Below are positions 1 to 11,476 of a DNA stretch of 64,000 bases, one piece after another. The stretch comes from Panorpa germanica. Its lineage: Eukaryota; Arthropoda; Insecta; Mecoptera; Panorpidae. The notes under the pieces are model-generated. The model had not been told where the DNA came from. It did no database searches and worked only from the letters and a program-made list of their open reading frames with translations. The stretch is taken from the NCBI GenBank assembly GCA_963678705.1, contig OY783205.1:3534001-3598000 (forward strand), read 5' to 3'. A program made the translations under genes and the position numbers. Within the stretch, counting starts at the first letter, position 1. Every line of letters starts with the position of its first letter.

Positions 1-2088
1 TGAATCTGACTTACCATCTCAAAATAATTTTTATAGCTCACTTAATGGCTGTAATATATCTGACGATGATTACAATCATGCCAAAATGGTTTAGTATGCA
101 TTTGAAATGAAAACATTAGGGGAATATTCAGACTTATATTTAAAGATCCATGTTCTGTTGTTAACAGATATTTTTGAAAATTTTCGAGATGTGGGCTATA
201 AAACATATAATATACATCATTTTCAAATAATATTCAAATTCATGAACCATATTCTTTTGCTTATTATATTAAATGTTCCTTTAATGATTCCTTAAGTAAG
301 TTTGTTACATACAGAGGTATTAATTGCGTTAAAGTATTTATTAAAACAATAACTGATACGTACAGAGGTATTAATTGCGTTAAAGTATTTATTGAAACAA
401 TAACTGAAGACGCTAAACAAATTTATAAAGTCTTAAATAAAGTGAAGCCTTTAAATAAATTATCTGATTGGCAAAAACAGGAATATGATGAAGCTTCTAT
501 TTGCCATATTTGTGAAGGTATCCTCAATGGTGATAAAGTGTTAGATCATTGTCATTTAACTGGTAATTAACGAGGAGCTGCTCATAATCATTGCAATTTA
601 AAATTTACAATTCCAAAGTTTATACCTGTCATATTCCATAACTTAAGTAATTACGATAGCCATATAATTGTAAAAGAATTAGGTAATGATAGTGAAAAAA
701 TTGAAGTTATTCCAGAAAATAAGGAAAAGTATATATCTTTTACGAAACATATTTTGGTGGAATCAAAAGTCGATAAAAATGATAAAGTTCATAACTGCTA
801 TATTAAACTTAGATTTATGCATTCTAGTTTAGAAACACTTGCAAAAAATTTATTATCAGAACAATTTTTCGAATTAAAAAAATTCTATCCGAATGAAAAT
901 CATTTCAATTTATTAAAACGTAAAGGTGTATTTCCTTATGAATATGTAAATAGTAGGGATATGCTTAATGAATCTGACTTACCATCTCAAAATAATTTTT
1001 ATAGCTCACTTAATGGCTGTAATATATCTGACGATGATTACAATCATGCCAAAATGGTTTAGTATGCATTTGAAATGAAAACATTAGGGGAATATTCAGA
1101 CTTATATTTAAAGATCGATGTTCTGTTGTTAACAGATATTTTGCTATAAAACATATAATTTAGATCCCTGTCAATATTATACAGCACCAGGACTTTCTTG
1201 GGATGTTATGTTAAATTATACAAGTATTGAATTAGAACTTTTAACAGATATTGATATGTTACATTTTATTAAAAAAGGTGTAAGAGGTGGAATATCACAA
1301 TGCTCTCACAGACATGGAATTGCAAATAATAAATATATGTCCAATTATGATTCAAATAAAGATTCTCAATATTTAATGTATTGGGATGCAAATAACTAAA
1401 GCTATTGAAGATAACTCAGATGTTGGTTATATATTAGAAGTCGATTTAAGATATCCTAATTATTTGCACGATGAACACAATGATCTACCTTTCTGTGCCG
1501 AAAATATTAAACCACCTTGCATTAAAACAAATGACGTTAAATTAATACCAAATCTAAATAACAAGTATAATTATGTGCTTCACAATAGATCGTTAAAGCA
1601 ATGTCTTAAAAATAATCTGAAAATAGATAAAATTCATAGAATTTTGGAATTTAAACAGTCTGATTGGTTAAAAAGTTATATTGATCTAAATACATTAAAA
1701 AGAAAGAACTCTGCAAATACATTTGAGAAAAAACTTTTTTAAATTAATGAATAATTCAGTTTATGGTAAAACAATAGAAAATGTAGATAAACGTGTCGAT
1801 GTAAAGTTAATAACTCATTGGGATAATATAGGAAAAACAATGGGTGCTAATACACTTATAAGTAAACCAATCAATTTATTAAAACGTAAAGGTGTATTTC
1901 CTTATGAATATGTAAATAGTAGGGATATGCTTAATGAATCTGACTTGCCATCTCAAAATAATTTTTATAGCTCACTTAATGGCTGTTATATATCTGACGA
2001 TGATTACAATCATGCCAAAATGGTTTGGTATGCATTTGAAATGAAAACATTGGGGGAATATTCAGACTTATATTTAAAGTATTTATAA
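1..2088 (+). pseudogene. Protein-primed family-B DNA polymerase pseudogene, arm A (N-terminus outside window)
   Basis: Broken PolB of Polinton type. Visible in order: the end of a first exonuclease-region copy (1-~190); a second copy (~200-1135) with a C-x2-C...DHCH zinc-binding insert, an Exo II-like NLSNYDSH and an Exo III-like YLKIDVLLLTD; the palm start (~1150-1400: APGLSWDVM, KKGVRGGIS, YWDANN); a block with LEVDLRYP (1386-1742); and the motif B region KLMNNSVYGKT (1743-1800). The gene then jumps at ~1870 into a third partial copy of the exonuclease segment, and motif C (YxDTDS type) is absent. Stops include TAA after HCHLTGN, TAG in KMV*YAFEMK and TAA after DANN, plus frameshifts at ~1390 and ~1735. 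The enzyme cannot be functional. The C-terminal end of the gene lies beyond the integrase, at 3260-3638. Confidence 0.8.
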
Positions 2089-2116
2089 TAACCAATAGTT
2101 TTATTTATTTAAAATG

Positions 2117-3046
2117 TTATACAATATTTTTAGCACCTATCCAACTGTTATGAGATTTATCTAAACCTAACCACTTTACAAAAACTCTTTTTCCTTTTTT
2201 CTGTAAAACTTTCTCAACTAGATATATATCTGGATATTTTGTTTTTTGTAGTTCTTGTTCGTAAAACGCGCCTGCAATTGATTGGCCAAGAGAATCATTA
2301 AGTAAATATGTGACTGGATTAGTTAGTTGTACTTTTGATATAGTAAATATTTCGGTACTCCAGTTAGGAGTATACCCATTTGCAAATAATGATTTGGTTT
2401 TGCTTAAACGAACATAATCTCCAACTTTATATTGACTTAAACCGACCCTTTTTATTCTATTGTATACATTTCCTAATAATTTTTTTTCATTTTTTATTGA
2501 TACTTGAGATGGCTTCATATTAATTGTTGAATGATGAGTATTATTATATTTCTTAACAAGTGCATCAATGTTTTTAATCCAATTATAGTTGCCTTTTATA
2601 CTAAAATCTTTCCACATGGCATTTTTTAGAGTTCTATTAAATCTTTCAACAATCGATGCTTTCATATTACTAAATGTACTATAATGGTTTATATCATACG
2701 AATCTATAACTTTTTTAAATTCAGTGTTATAAAATTCCTTTCCGTTATCTGTTTGTAAGTTTTTCGGAACCTTATTCTTATTTTTTAATAAAATATTTTC
2801 AAATGCAACAGTAACGTCTTTTGCAGATTTTGATTTTACTGAAACTGCCCATGCATATTTAGAAAATATATCAATTACTGTGAGTAAATACTTGTAACCT
2901 TTGTTTTCTTTTGCATACGGAATCATTTCTACTAAATCAGCTTGCCAAGAATCATTTAGACCTTTTATGATTACATGTCTACGCTTATAGTTTTTAAGTG
3001 CAGGTTTATGTAACTCATTAATTATACCTATTTTTGTTTTGCTCAT
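2117..3046 (-). CDS. Polinton-type integrase with chromodomain (arm A)
   Basis: Intact 309-codon ORF. Retroviral-type (rve) integrase core: WQADLVEM (D37), LQTDNGKEF (D100) and KASIVERFNRT (E134) form the DDE triad, with 33 residues between the last two acids. An SH3-like C-terminal region follows (~205-268: YKVGDYVRL...), then a chromodomain (~273-309: VEKVL...RVFVKWLG...SWI). This order is that of Polinton/Maverick integrases. The N-terminus is shorter than I expect for the family, with no clear zinc-binding HHCC domain, so the ATG may not be the original start. The gene lies between the two halves of the polymerase gene and on the opposite strand, 22 bp downstream of a 60-codon ORF. The same 309-residue protein occurs at 5969-6898, 51912-52841 and 55958-56887. 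It would join element ends to target DNA. Confidence 0.88.
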   Translation of the reverse strand: MSKTKIGIINELHKPALKNYKRRHVIIKGLNDSWQADLVEMIPYAKENKGYKYLLTVIDIFSKYAWAVSVKSKSAKDVTVAFENILLKNKNKVPKNLQTDNGKEFYNTEFKKVIDSYDINHYSTFSNMKASIVERFNRTLKNAMWKDFSIKGNYNWIKNIDALVKKYNNTHHSTINMKPSQVSIKNEKKLLGNVYNRIKRVGLSQYKVGDYVRLSKTKSLFANGYTPNWSTEIFTISKVQLTNPVTYLLNDSLGQSIAGAFYEQELQKTKYPDIYLVEKVLQKKGKRVFVKWLGLDKSHNSWIGAKNIV

Positions 3047-3068
3047 ACTTATTATTACACAAAATTTA

Positions 3069-3251
3069 TCAAGAACTAATATCTAAACTATGTTTTGTTT
3101 TTAATTCTGTAATTAATGTTGCAATTTTTTTATTTACTTCAATAAAGTTATTAATATAAGCATCATGAATATCTTTCTCTACAGCTTTTAAACGTCTATC
3201 TATAATAATTATAATATCGTCATATATATCATCTGTTTTAATTTGATACAT
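3069..3251 (-). CDS. 60-codon ORF upstream of integrase (arm A), function unknown
   Basis: ATG-to-stop ORF ending 22 bp before the integrase ATG on the same strand. The product is Lys/Asp/Ile-rich and probably helical (after residue ~18: [19 protein letters not shown]...). Its first ~13 residues ([13 protein letters not shown]) resemble what usually follows PolB motif C in Polinton polymerases, yet it lies on the strand opposite to the polymerase and directly abuts the polymerase C-terminal piece (3260 onward). It may therefore be an inverted polymerase scrap fused to other sequence, or a displaced N-terminal part of the integrase. Repeated unchanged in all four arms (5764-5946, 52864-53046, 55753-55935). 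Confidence 0.45.
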   Translation of the reverse strand: MYQIKTDDIYDDIIIIIDRRLKAVEKDIHDAYINNFIEVNKKIATLITELKTKHSLDISS

Positions 3252-3259
3252 CTAATTAT

Positions 3260-3638
3260 CCATTTAATAATGAATTTTCATTACCTTTAATGAACAAAGC
3301 TAAATTAGGCTTAATGAAAGATGAATGCGCGAGTAGTATAATTTGGGAGTTTGTTGGGTTAAGGTCAAAAAATGTATGCAATTGATATTGAGGGTTCATG
3401 CACAGCTAAAGCAAAAGGAATTAAGAAAAATATTGTAAACAAATTCAATATTAAAGATTATGTAAATTGTTTATCTCAGGATAACATATTATTGATCACA
3501 ATGAATACCTTTAAATCTATTAAGCATACAATTTATACTCAAATGATAAGTAAAGTAGGTCTTAGTGGAAATGATAATAAAAGATATGTATTAACTGATG
3601 GTATAAGTACTTTAACACATGGACATTATAAAATTTAG
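3260..3638 (+). pseudogene. PolB C-terminal fragment, arm A
   Basis: Continues the polymerase on the far side of the integrase insert. From 3260 the plus strand reads [22 protein letters not shown] and then EFVGLRSK, as in the region after motif C of Polinton PolB. A one-base change in the A run at ~3366-3371 shifts the frame into the ORF 3372-3638 (MYAIDIEG...KAKGIKKN...IYT...DGISTLTHGHYKI), which matches the C-terminal tail of that polymerase family. It carries no catalytic residues. Together with 1-2088 it shows that one polymerase gene was split by an opposite-strand integrase cassette, losing motif C. Confidence 0.7.
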
Positions 3639-3894
3639 TACTAATTTTAAGTTAAGTTTAAGTTTTGTATAAATTTATATCTGTTTTAGTTAAGATAATT
3701 AAAATGTATATTTATATAACAATTGAAAAATAGCATGATGATCATGTTAACTTTGACTTTCCAAGTTTTCTAGAGTTTAAACACAAACCATTGAGTTTTA
3801 TTATTATAAGATTTAATACATCCATATAAAATAAGATACACATATTTTATTAGTAATGTTTTGTTATATATAATTCTTATATGATTAACACTGG

Positions 3895-5110
3895 TCATAA
3901 GAGCTCTAATATATATATATATGCATAGACATATTAATGTATGTGTACATAAAGTGGATGACAATTGTATACGTTATATGCAGGAGCAGTACCCAACTTG
4001 AACGTACTGGGAACGTAACTTGAACGTACTAGGAACGTAACTTGCATGAACGTACTGGGAACTACGTTCCCATTACGTTTAAGTTACGTTCCGAGTACGT
4101 TCAAAAATGCTTGATGACAATTGTATACGTTATATGCAGGAGCAGTACCCAACTTGAACGTACTGGGAACGTAACTTGGAACGTAATTCAACGTAAGCTT
4201 ACATTACGTTTAAGTTACGTTGAATTTTTATATATATATATGCATAGACATATTAATGTATGAGTATGCATACATAAAGTGGATGACAATTGTATACGTT
4301 ATATGCAGGAGCAGTACCCAACTTGAACGTACTGGGAACGTAACTTGAACGTACTAGGAACGTAACTTGCATGAACGTACTGGGAACTACGTTCCCTACG
4401 TAAGCTTACGTTGAATTACGTTCCAAGTTACGTTCCCATAACGTTCAAGTTACGTTCCCATTACGTTCAAGTTACGTTCCCAGTACGTTCAAGTTACGTT
4501 CCCAGTACGTTCAAGTTGGGTACTGCTCCTGCATATAACGTATACAATTGTCATCAAGCATTTTTGAACGTACTGGGAACGTAACTTAAACGTAATGGGA
4601 ACGTAGTTCCCAGTACGTTCATGCAAGTTACGTTCCTAGTACGTTCAAGTTACGTTCCCAGTACGTTCAAGTTGGGTACTGCTCCTGCATATAACGTATA
4701 CAATTGTCATCCACTTTATGTATGCATACTCATACATTAATATGTCTATGCATATATATATATAAAAATTCAACGTAACTTAAACGTAATGTAAGCTTAC
4801 GTTGAATTACGTTCCAAGTTACGTTCCCATTACGTTCAAGTTACGTTCCCAGTACGTTCAAGTTGGGTACTGCTCCTGCATATAACGTATACAATTGTCA
4901 TCAAGCATTTTTGAACGTACTCGGAACGTAACTTAAACGTAATGGGAACGTAGTTCCCAGTACGTTCATGCAAGTTACGTTCCTAGTACGTTCAAGTTAC
5001 GTTCCCAGTACGTTCAAGTTGGGTACTGCTCCTGCATATAACGTATACAATTGTCATCCACTTTATGTACACATACATTAATATGTCTATGCATATATAT
5101 ATATATTAGA
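3895..5110. repeat. Central satellite and palindrome axis of element 1
   Basis: Dense array of the words GAACGTACTGGGAACGTAAC and their complements, mixed with copies of GACAATTGTATACGTTATAT followed by GCAGGAGCAGTACCCAACTT (about 3959, 4114 and 4283 direct; about 4535, 4690, 4870 and 5030 inverted). It is flanked by AT-rich boxes with (AT)n, TGCATAGACATATTAAT and an AGAGCTCT palindrome. The symmetry axis is the TAAGCTTA at ~4401-4408. The left half is about 200 bp shorter than the right half, so material near the axis has been lost from one side; the same region of element 2 is nearly symmetrical. No coding potential. It may be the fused terminal repeats of two monomers, or a binding or replication region; that is inference. 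Confidence 0.75.
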
Positions 5111-5376
5111 GCTCTTATGACCAGTGTTAATCATATAAGAATTATATATAACAAAACATTACTAATAAAATATGTGTATCTTATTTTATATGGATGTATT
5201 AAATCTTATAATAATAAAACTCAATGGTTTGTGTTTAAACTCTAGAAAACTTGGAAAGTCAAAGTTAACATGATCATCATGCTATTTTTCAATTGTTATA
5301 TAAATATACATTTTAATTATCTTAACTAAAACAGATATAAATTTATACAAAACTTAAACTTAACTTAAAATTAGTA

Positions 5377-5755
5377 CTAAATTTTATAATGTCCATGTGT
5401 TAAAGTACTTATACCATCAGTTAATACATATCTTTTATTATCATTTCCACTAAGACCTACTTTACTTATCATTTGAGTATAAATTGTATGCTTAATAGAT
5501 TTAAAGGTATTCATTGTGATCAATAATATGTTATCCTGAGATAAACAATTTACATAATCTTTAATATTGAATTTGTTTACAATATTTTTCTTAATTCCTT
5601 TTGCTTTAGCTGTGCATGAACCCTCAATATCAATTGCATACATTTTTTGACCTTAACCCAACAAACTCCCAAATTATACTACTCGCGCATTCATCTTTCA
5701 TTAAGCCTAATTTAGCTTTGTTCATTAAAGGTAATGAAAATTCATTATTAAATGG
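5377..5755 (-). pseudogene. PolB C-terminal fragment, arm B
   Basis: Mirror copy of 3260-3638. It has an uninterrupted 88-codon ORF (5377-5643) after the same homopolymer frameshift (~5644-5650), preceded on the minus strand by the LGLMKDE and EFVGLRSK segments. It lies between the central satellite and the 60-codon ORF plus integrase pair, which run the other way. Confidence 0.7.
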
Positions 5756-5763
5756 ATAATTAG

Positions 5764-5946
5764 ATGTATCAAATTAAAACAGATGATATATATGACGATA
5801 TTATAATTATTATAGATAGACGTTTAAAAGCTGTAGAGAAAGATATTCATGATGCTTATATTAATAACTTTATTGAAGTAAATAAAAAAATTGCAACATT
5901 AATTACAGAATTAAAAACAAAACATAGTTTAGATATTAGTTCTTGA
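5764..5946 (+). CDS. 60-codon ORF upstream of integrase (arm B), function unknown
   Basis: Same protein as 3069-3251, 22 bp upstream of the integrase ATG at 5969. Starts [13 protein letters not shown], then a charged, probably helical segment. No family recognised with confidence. Confidence 0.45.
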   Translation: MYQIKTDDIYDDIIIIIDRRLKAVEKDIHDAYINNFIEVNKKIATLITELKTKHSLDISS

Positions 5947-5968
5947 TAAATTTTGTGTAATAATAAGT

Positions 5969-6898
5969 ATGAGCAAAACAAAAATAGGTATAATTAATGA
6001 GTTACATAAACCTGCACTTAAAAACTATAAGCGTAGACATGTAATCATAAAAGGTCTAAATGATTCTTGGCAAGCTGATTTAGTAGAAATGATTCCGTAT
6101 GCAAAAGAAAACAAAGGTTACAAGTATTTACTCACAGTAATTGATATATTTTCTAAATATGCATGGGCAGTTTCAGTAAAATCAAAATCTGCAAAAGACG
6201 TTACTGTTGCATTTGAAAATATTTTATTAAAAAATAAGAATAAGGTTCCGAAAAACTTACAAACAGATAACGGAAAGGAATTTTATAACACTGAATTTAA
6301 AAAAGTTATAGATTCGTATGATATAAACCATTATAGTACATTTAGTAATATGAAAGCATCGATTGTTGAAAGATTTAATAGAACTCTAAAAAATGCCATG
6401 TGGAAAGATTTTAGTATAAAAGGCAACTATAATTGGATTAAAAACATTGATGCACTTGTTAAGAAATATAATAATACTCATCATTCAACAATTAATATGA
6501 AGCCATCTCAAGTATCAATAAAAAATGAAAAAAAATTATTAGGAAATGTATACAATAGAATAAAAAGGGTCGGTTTAAGTCAATATAAAGTTGGAGATTA
6601 TGTTCGTTTAAGCAAAACCAAATCATTATTTGCAAATGGGTATACTCCTAACTGGAGTACCGAAATATTTACTATATCAAAAGTACAACTAACTAATCCA
6701 GTCACATATTTACTTAATGATTCTCTTGGCCAATCAATTGCAGGCGCGTTTTACGAACAAGAACTACAAAAAACAAAATATCCAGATATATATCTAGTTG
6801 AGAAAGTTTTACAGAAAAAAGGAAAAAGAGTTTTTGTAAAGTGGTTAGGTTTAGATAAATCTCATAACAGTTGGATAGGTGCTAAAAATATTGTATAA
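5969..6898 (+). CDS. Polinton-type integrase with chromodomain (arm B)
   Basis: Intact 309-codon ORF with the same protein as the other three copies: DDE residues D37, D100 and E134, a C-terminal SH3-like segment and a chromodomain ending SWIGAKNIV. It is convergent with the polymerase pseudogene: the stop at 6898 faces the end of the polymerase block at 6927 across 28 bp. No splice signal is needed to read it. It would act on element ends in the nucleus, and a chromodomain in this position is known to guide some integrases to marked chromatin. Confidence 0.88.
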   Translation: MSKTKIGIINELHKPALKNYKRRHVIIKGLNDSWQADLVEMIPYAKENKGYKYLLTVIDIFSKYAWAVSVKSKSAKDVTVAFENILLKNKNKVPKNLQTDNGKEFYNTEFKKVIDSYDINHYSTFSNMKASIVERFNRTLKNAMWKDFSIKGNYNWIKNIDALVKKYNNTHHSTINMKPSQVSIKNEKKLLGNVYNRIKRVGLSQYKVGDYVRLSKTKSLFANGYTPNWSTEIFTISKVQLTNPVTYLLNDSLGQSIAGAFYEQELQKTKYPDIYLVEKVLQKKGKRVFVKWLGLDKSHNSWIGAKNIV

Positions 6899-6926
6899 CA
6901 TTTTAAATAAATAAAACTATTGGTTA

Positions 6927-9900
6927 TTATAAATACTTTAAATATAAGTCTGAATATTCCCCCAATGTTTTCATTTCAAATGCATACCAAACCATTTTGG
7001 CATGATTGTAATCATCGTCAGATATATTACAGCCATTAAGTGAGCTATAAAAATTATTTTGAGATGGCAAGTCAGATTCATTAAGCATATCCCTACTATT
7101 TACATATTCATAAGGAAATACACCTTTACGTTTTAATAAATTGATTGGTTTACTTATAAGTGTATTAGCACCCATTGTTTTTCCTATATTATCCCAATGA
7201 GTTATTAACTTTACATCGACACGTTTATCTACATTTTCTATTGTTTTACCATAAACTGAATTATTCATTAATTTAAAAAAGTTTTTTCTCAAATGTATTT
7301 GCAGAGTTCTTTCTTTTTAATGTATTTAGATCAATATAACTTTTTAACCAATCAGACTGTTTAAATTCCAAAATTCTATGAATTTTATCTATTTTCAGAT
7401 TATTTTTAAGACATTGCTTTAACGATCTATTGTGAAGCACATAATTATACTTGTTATTTAGATTTGGTATTAATTTAACGTCATTTGTTTTAATGCAAGG
7501 TGGTTTAATATTTTCGGCACAGAAAGGTAGATCATTGTGTTCATCGTGCAAATAATTAGGATATCTTAAATCGACTTCTAATATATAACCAACATCTGAG
7601 TTATCTTCAATAGCTTTAGTTATTTGCATCCCAATACATTAAATATTGAGAATCTTTATTTGAATCATAATTGGACATATATTTATTATTTGCAATTCCA
7701 TGTCTGTGAGAGCATTGTGATATTCCACCTCTTACACCTTTTTTAATAAAATGTAACATATCAATATCTGTTAAAAGTTCTAATTCAATACTTGTATAAT
7801 TTAACATAACATCCCAAGAAAGTCCTGGTGCTGTATAATATTGACAGGGATCTAAATTATATGTTTTATAGCAAAATATCTGTTAACAACAGAACATCGA
7901 TCTTTAAATATAAGTCTGAATATTCCCCTAATGTTTTCATTTCAAATGCATACTAAACCATTTTGGCATGATTGTAATCATCGTCAGATATATTACAGCC
8001 ATTAAGTGAGCTATAAAAATTATTTTGAGATGGTAAGTCAGATTCATTAAGCATATCCCTACTATTTACATATTCATAAGGAAATACACCTTTACGTTTT
8101 AATAAATTGAAATGATTTTCATTCGGATAGAATTTTTTTAATTCGAAAAATTGTTCTGATAATAAATTTTTTGCAAGTGTTTCTAAACTAGAATGCATAA
8201 ATCTAAGTTTAATATAGCAGTTATGAACTTTATCATTTTTATCGACTTTTGATTCCACCAAAATATGTTTCGTAAAAGATTTATACTTTTCCTTATTTTC
8301 TGGAATAACTTCAATTTTTTCACTATCATTACCTAATTCTTTTACAATTATATGGCTATCGTAATTACTTAAGTTATGGAATATGACAGGTATAAACTTT
8401 GGAATTGTAAATTTTAAATTGCAATGATTATGAGCAGCTCCTCGTTAATTACCAGTTAAATGACAATGATCTAACACTTTATCACCATTGAGGATACCTT
8501 CACAAATATGGCAAATAGAAGCTTCATCATATTCCTGTTTTTGCCAATCAGATAATTTATTTAAAGGCTTCACTTTATTTAAGACTTTATAAATTTGTTT
8601 AGCGTCTTCAGTTATTGTTTCAATAAATACTTTAACGCAATTAATACCTCTGTACGTATCAGTTATTGTTTTAATAAATACTTTAACGCAATTAATACCT
8701 CTGTATGTAACAAACTTACTTAAGGAATCATTAAAGGAACATTTAATATAATAAGCAAAAGAATATGGTTCATGAATTTGAATATTATTTGAAAATGATG
8801 TATATTATATGTTTTATAGCCCACATCTCGAAAATTTTCAAAAATATCTGTTAACAACAGAACATGGATCTTTAAATATAAGTCTGAATATTCCCCTAAT
8901 GTTTTCATTTCAAATGCATACTAAACCATTTTGGCATGATTGTAATCATCGTCAGATATATTACAGCCATTAAGTGAGCTATAAAAATTATTTTGAGATG
9001 GTAAGTCAGATTCATTAAGCATATCCCTACTATTTACATATTCATAAGGAAATACACCTTTACGTTTTAATAAATTGAAATGATTTTCATTCGGATAGAA
9101 TTTTTTTAATTCGAAAAATTGTTCTGATAATAAATTTTTTGCAAGTGTTTCTAAACTAGAATGCATAAATCGTAAAGAATCAATAAATCTAAGTTTAATA
9201 TAGCAGTTATGAACTTTATCATTTTTATCGACTTTTGATTCCACCAAAATATGTTTCGTAAAAGATATATACTTTTCCTTATTTTCTGGAATAACTTCAA
9301 TTTTTTCACTATCATTACCTAATTCTTTTACAATTATATGGCTATCGTAATTACTTAAGTTATGGAATATGACAGGTATAAACTTTGGAATTGTAAATTT
9401 TAAATTGCAATGATTATGAGCAGCTCCTCGTTAATTACCAGTTAAATGACAATGATCTAACACTTTATCACCATTGAGGATACCTTCACAAATATGGCAA
9501 ATAGAAGCTTCATCATATTCCTGTTTTTGCCAATCAGATAATTTATTTAAAGGCTTCACTTTATTTAAGACTTTATAAATTTGTTTAGCGTCTTCAGTTA
9601 TTGTTTCAATAAATACTTTAACGCAATTAATACCTCTGTACGTAACAAACTTACTTAAGGAATCATTAAAGGAACATTTAATATGGTTCATGAATTTGAA
9701 TATTATTTGAAAATGATGTATTAGTTTCAGGATAACAAGTACTAATGGGTTTTAATAATGTTTCAAAATCTCCATATATCACAAATGGAACGCGTAATTG
9801 ATTCTTATGATTATCGAATTTTAAAATGTTTTGAGATATCATATTACCCAATTTATCTTTAGCGTTATACTTAGAAGGAAGGATTGTATATATCTTATTG

Positions 9901-10118
9901 CAATCATATTCTAAATGTCTATTTAACTGATCTTCTGTGTTAAAAAATGAAAAGCATCCATCACACAAAAATTGTTTACTAGTATGCTTAGTAAAGTGAC
10001 TTCTTATTAATCTTGATATATTTTTAATCCAACAATAATGTCCATTACTCAAATCTTCAATATACAATAAATTAACATGTTGTTTCTTCTTTTTAGATGT
10101 ATAATGCAACGGTCCCAC
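6927..10118 (-). pseudogene. Protein-primed family-B DNA polymerase pseudogene, arm B
   Basis: Most complete view of the broken polymerase in element 1. From 10118 leftward: an N-terminal block (10118-9678) with a Cys/His cluster (FLCDGCFSFF...RHLEYDC) and the Exo I motif VIYGDFETLLKP; exonuclease segment copy 1 (~9691-8840), whose Exo III site reads YLKIHVLLL (Asp changed to His); copy 2 (~8798-7870), with YLKIDVLLL kept but 18 bp lost near LRFMHSS; the palm start and motif A remnant DANN (7807-7616); LEVDLRYP (7629-7273); the motif B region (7292 leftward); then a third partial exonuclease copy fused after NTLISKPI, ending at 6927. Stops and frameshifts match arm A. Motif C is missing and the C-terminus is displaced to 5377-5755. 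Confidence 0.8.
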
Positions 10119-11476
10119 AATGAAATTATTTTCAAGCCCGCAAAGGATTATATCTGTTAATATTTATTTCCAAATGCATTATTTCCTTAAGACTCCATGG
10201 AATCACCTTATGGTAAAACCGGCCCTGTTTTAAACACAAAAGCACCACGCAATATTGTTTAAGTATTTTTTTGACAAAAGAATGTTAATTATTAGGTATT
10301 ATTATACTTTTGCTGTATATGAACATGAATTTCAAAAATAAACAATTACACAAAATAATATTTCGATTTTCTTTTTATCTAAACTAGAAACACTTTAAAG
10401 ACTGCGTTCATTAACAATGTATAGTGGATTTTATTATTTCTGCAGGATGTCATCTCACTTGCTGACACTAAAGGTTATATTTGATAACCATGACTTAAAA
10501 GACTCCTATTTTGTAACTGCTTACCTGACAGCTGATAACTTCTGACAATTTTTCAAAGGCCTATATTTTACAAATTACGCTACTCATACCAGTTCCAAGG
10601 TATAGGATCCGTGTTGCTTTTTATTTAATGTCTTCTGATAGTTTTGTCTTAACTTACATAGCTTAATTTAGAAAATATATAGACGTCCGGTAAACAGTTA
10701 GAAAATAGGAGCCTCATTTCTGTAAAAGTATGTTTATAAAGTTGGCTACCAGAACCTCAAATATTTAGTTATTTTTTAATATATTGCAATACAATAAGAG
10801 ATATTTACACATCTATCGTAACTATTTCAATAATTTATAAAAATTCATTATATATTTGTTATTTTACTATCTCTTTTATATACCCTAAAATGTATTATTT
10901 GAGTGCGTATGAGAAACATGTATGAAGCTGTATAAAGTGCTGCATTATATCAGGCGCCGGTGTAGAGCCTTTTTAAGTTTTTAAATATAGCTAAGAAATC
11001 ATAATATGCGAAGAAATAATATGCTTTAACCTACTAACGGTATTGCTCAAAATACTCGTCGCTCAGACAAGAATATAATATTTTATTATATATATTTATT
11101 ATTATTTAAATATAACTTGAGATAAAAGAATGTATCTAAAACTATTTTTTTATAAGTGTATGGAACGAAACAATGTAACAACTGTCAAATGAAATAGCAA
11201 ATGGTGAGAATCGACGAACTTGACCGAATCAAACCGAGACCGAGTTAAACTGTTTGGTAATGGGTTTATGTACTATGTCTTAATTTCTATAAAAGTGTAC
11301 TATAAAAATTTTGTGCCCATATTTGGTTAAGTCATGCAATTTTGTATTCATATTGTTCAAGTCATGTAAATTCAATGGATGAATTAGCACCCTTATACTT
11401 TATGAATTATCCTTATTTGGATATATTTTCTATGTACAACAAAATTTACAATCTATTAGTAATTAGTGCAATAAAA
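10119..11476. other. Non-coding stretch of arm B
   Basis: About 1.36 kb without a supported gene. AT-rich with many stops in all frames. It is conserved almost unchanged in the other arms (47335-48692 and 60107-61086 plus 63088-63465). The junction 11098/11099 (A|T) is the empty site of the Helitron that sits in arm D. The missing N-terminal part of PolB would be expected here but is not recognisable. Confidence 0.7.

Noticed and set aside
3770..3964. 64-codon ORF, repeated at 5051-5245
   Set aside because: AT-rich sequence beside the satellite; the ATG and reading frame run into simple (AT)n and no domain is seen. Its conservation is explained by the palindrome.
3959..5060. Regularly spaced repeats resembling a CRISPR array
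   Set aside because: The spaced words are inverted as well as direct, the gaps are made of the same words and not unique spacers, and the setting is a eukaryotic palindrome axis.
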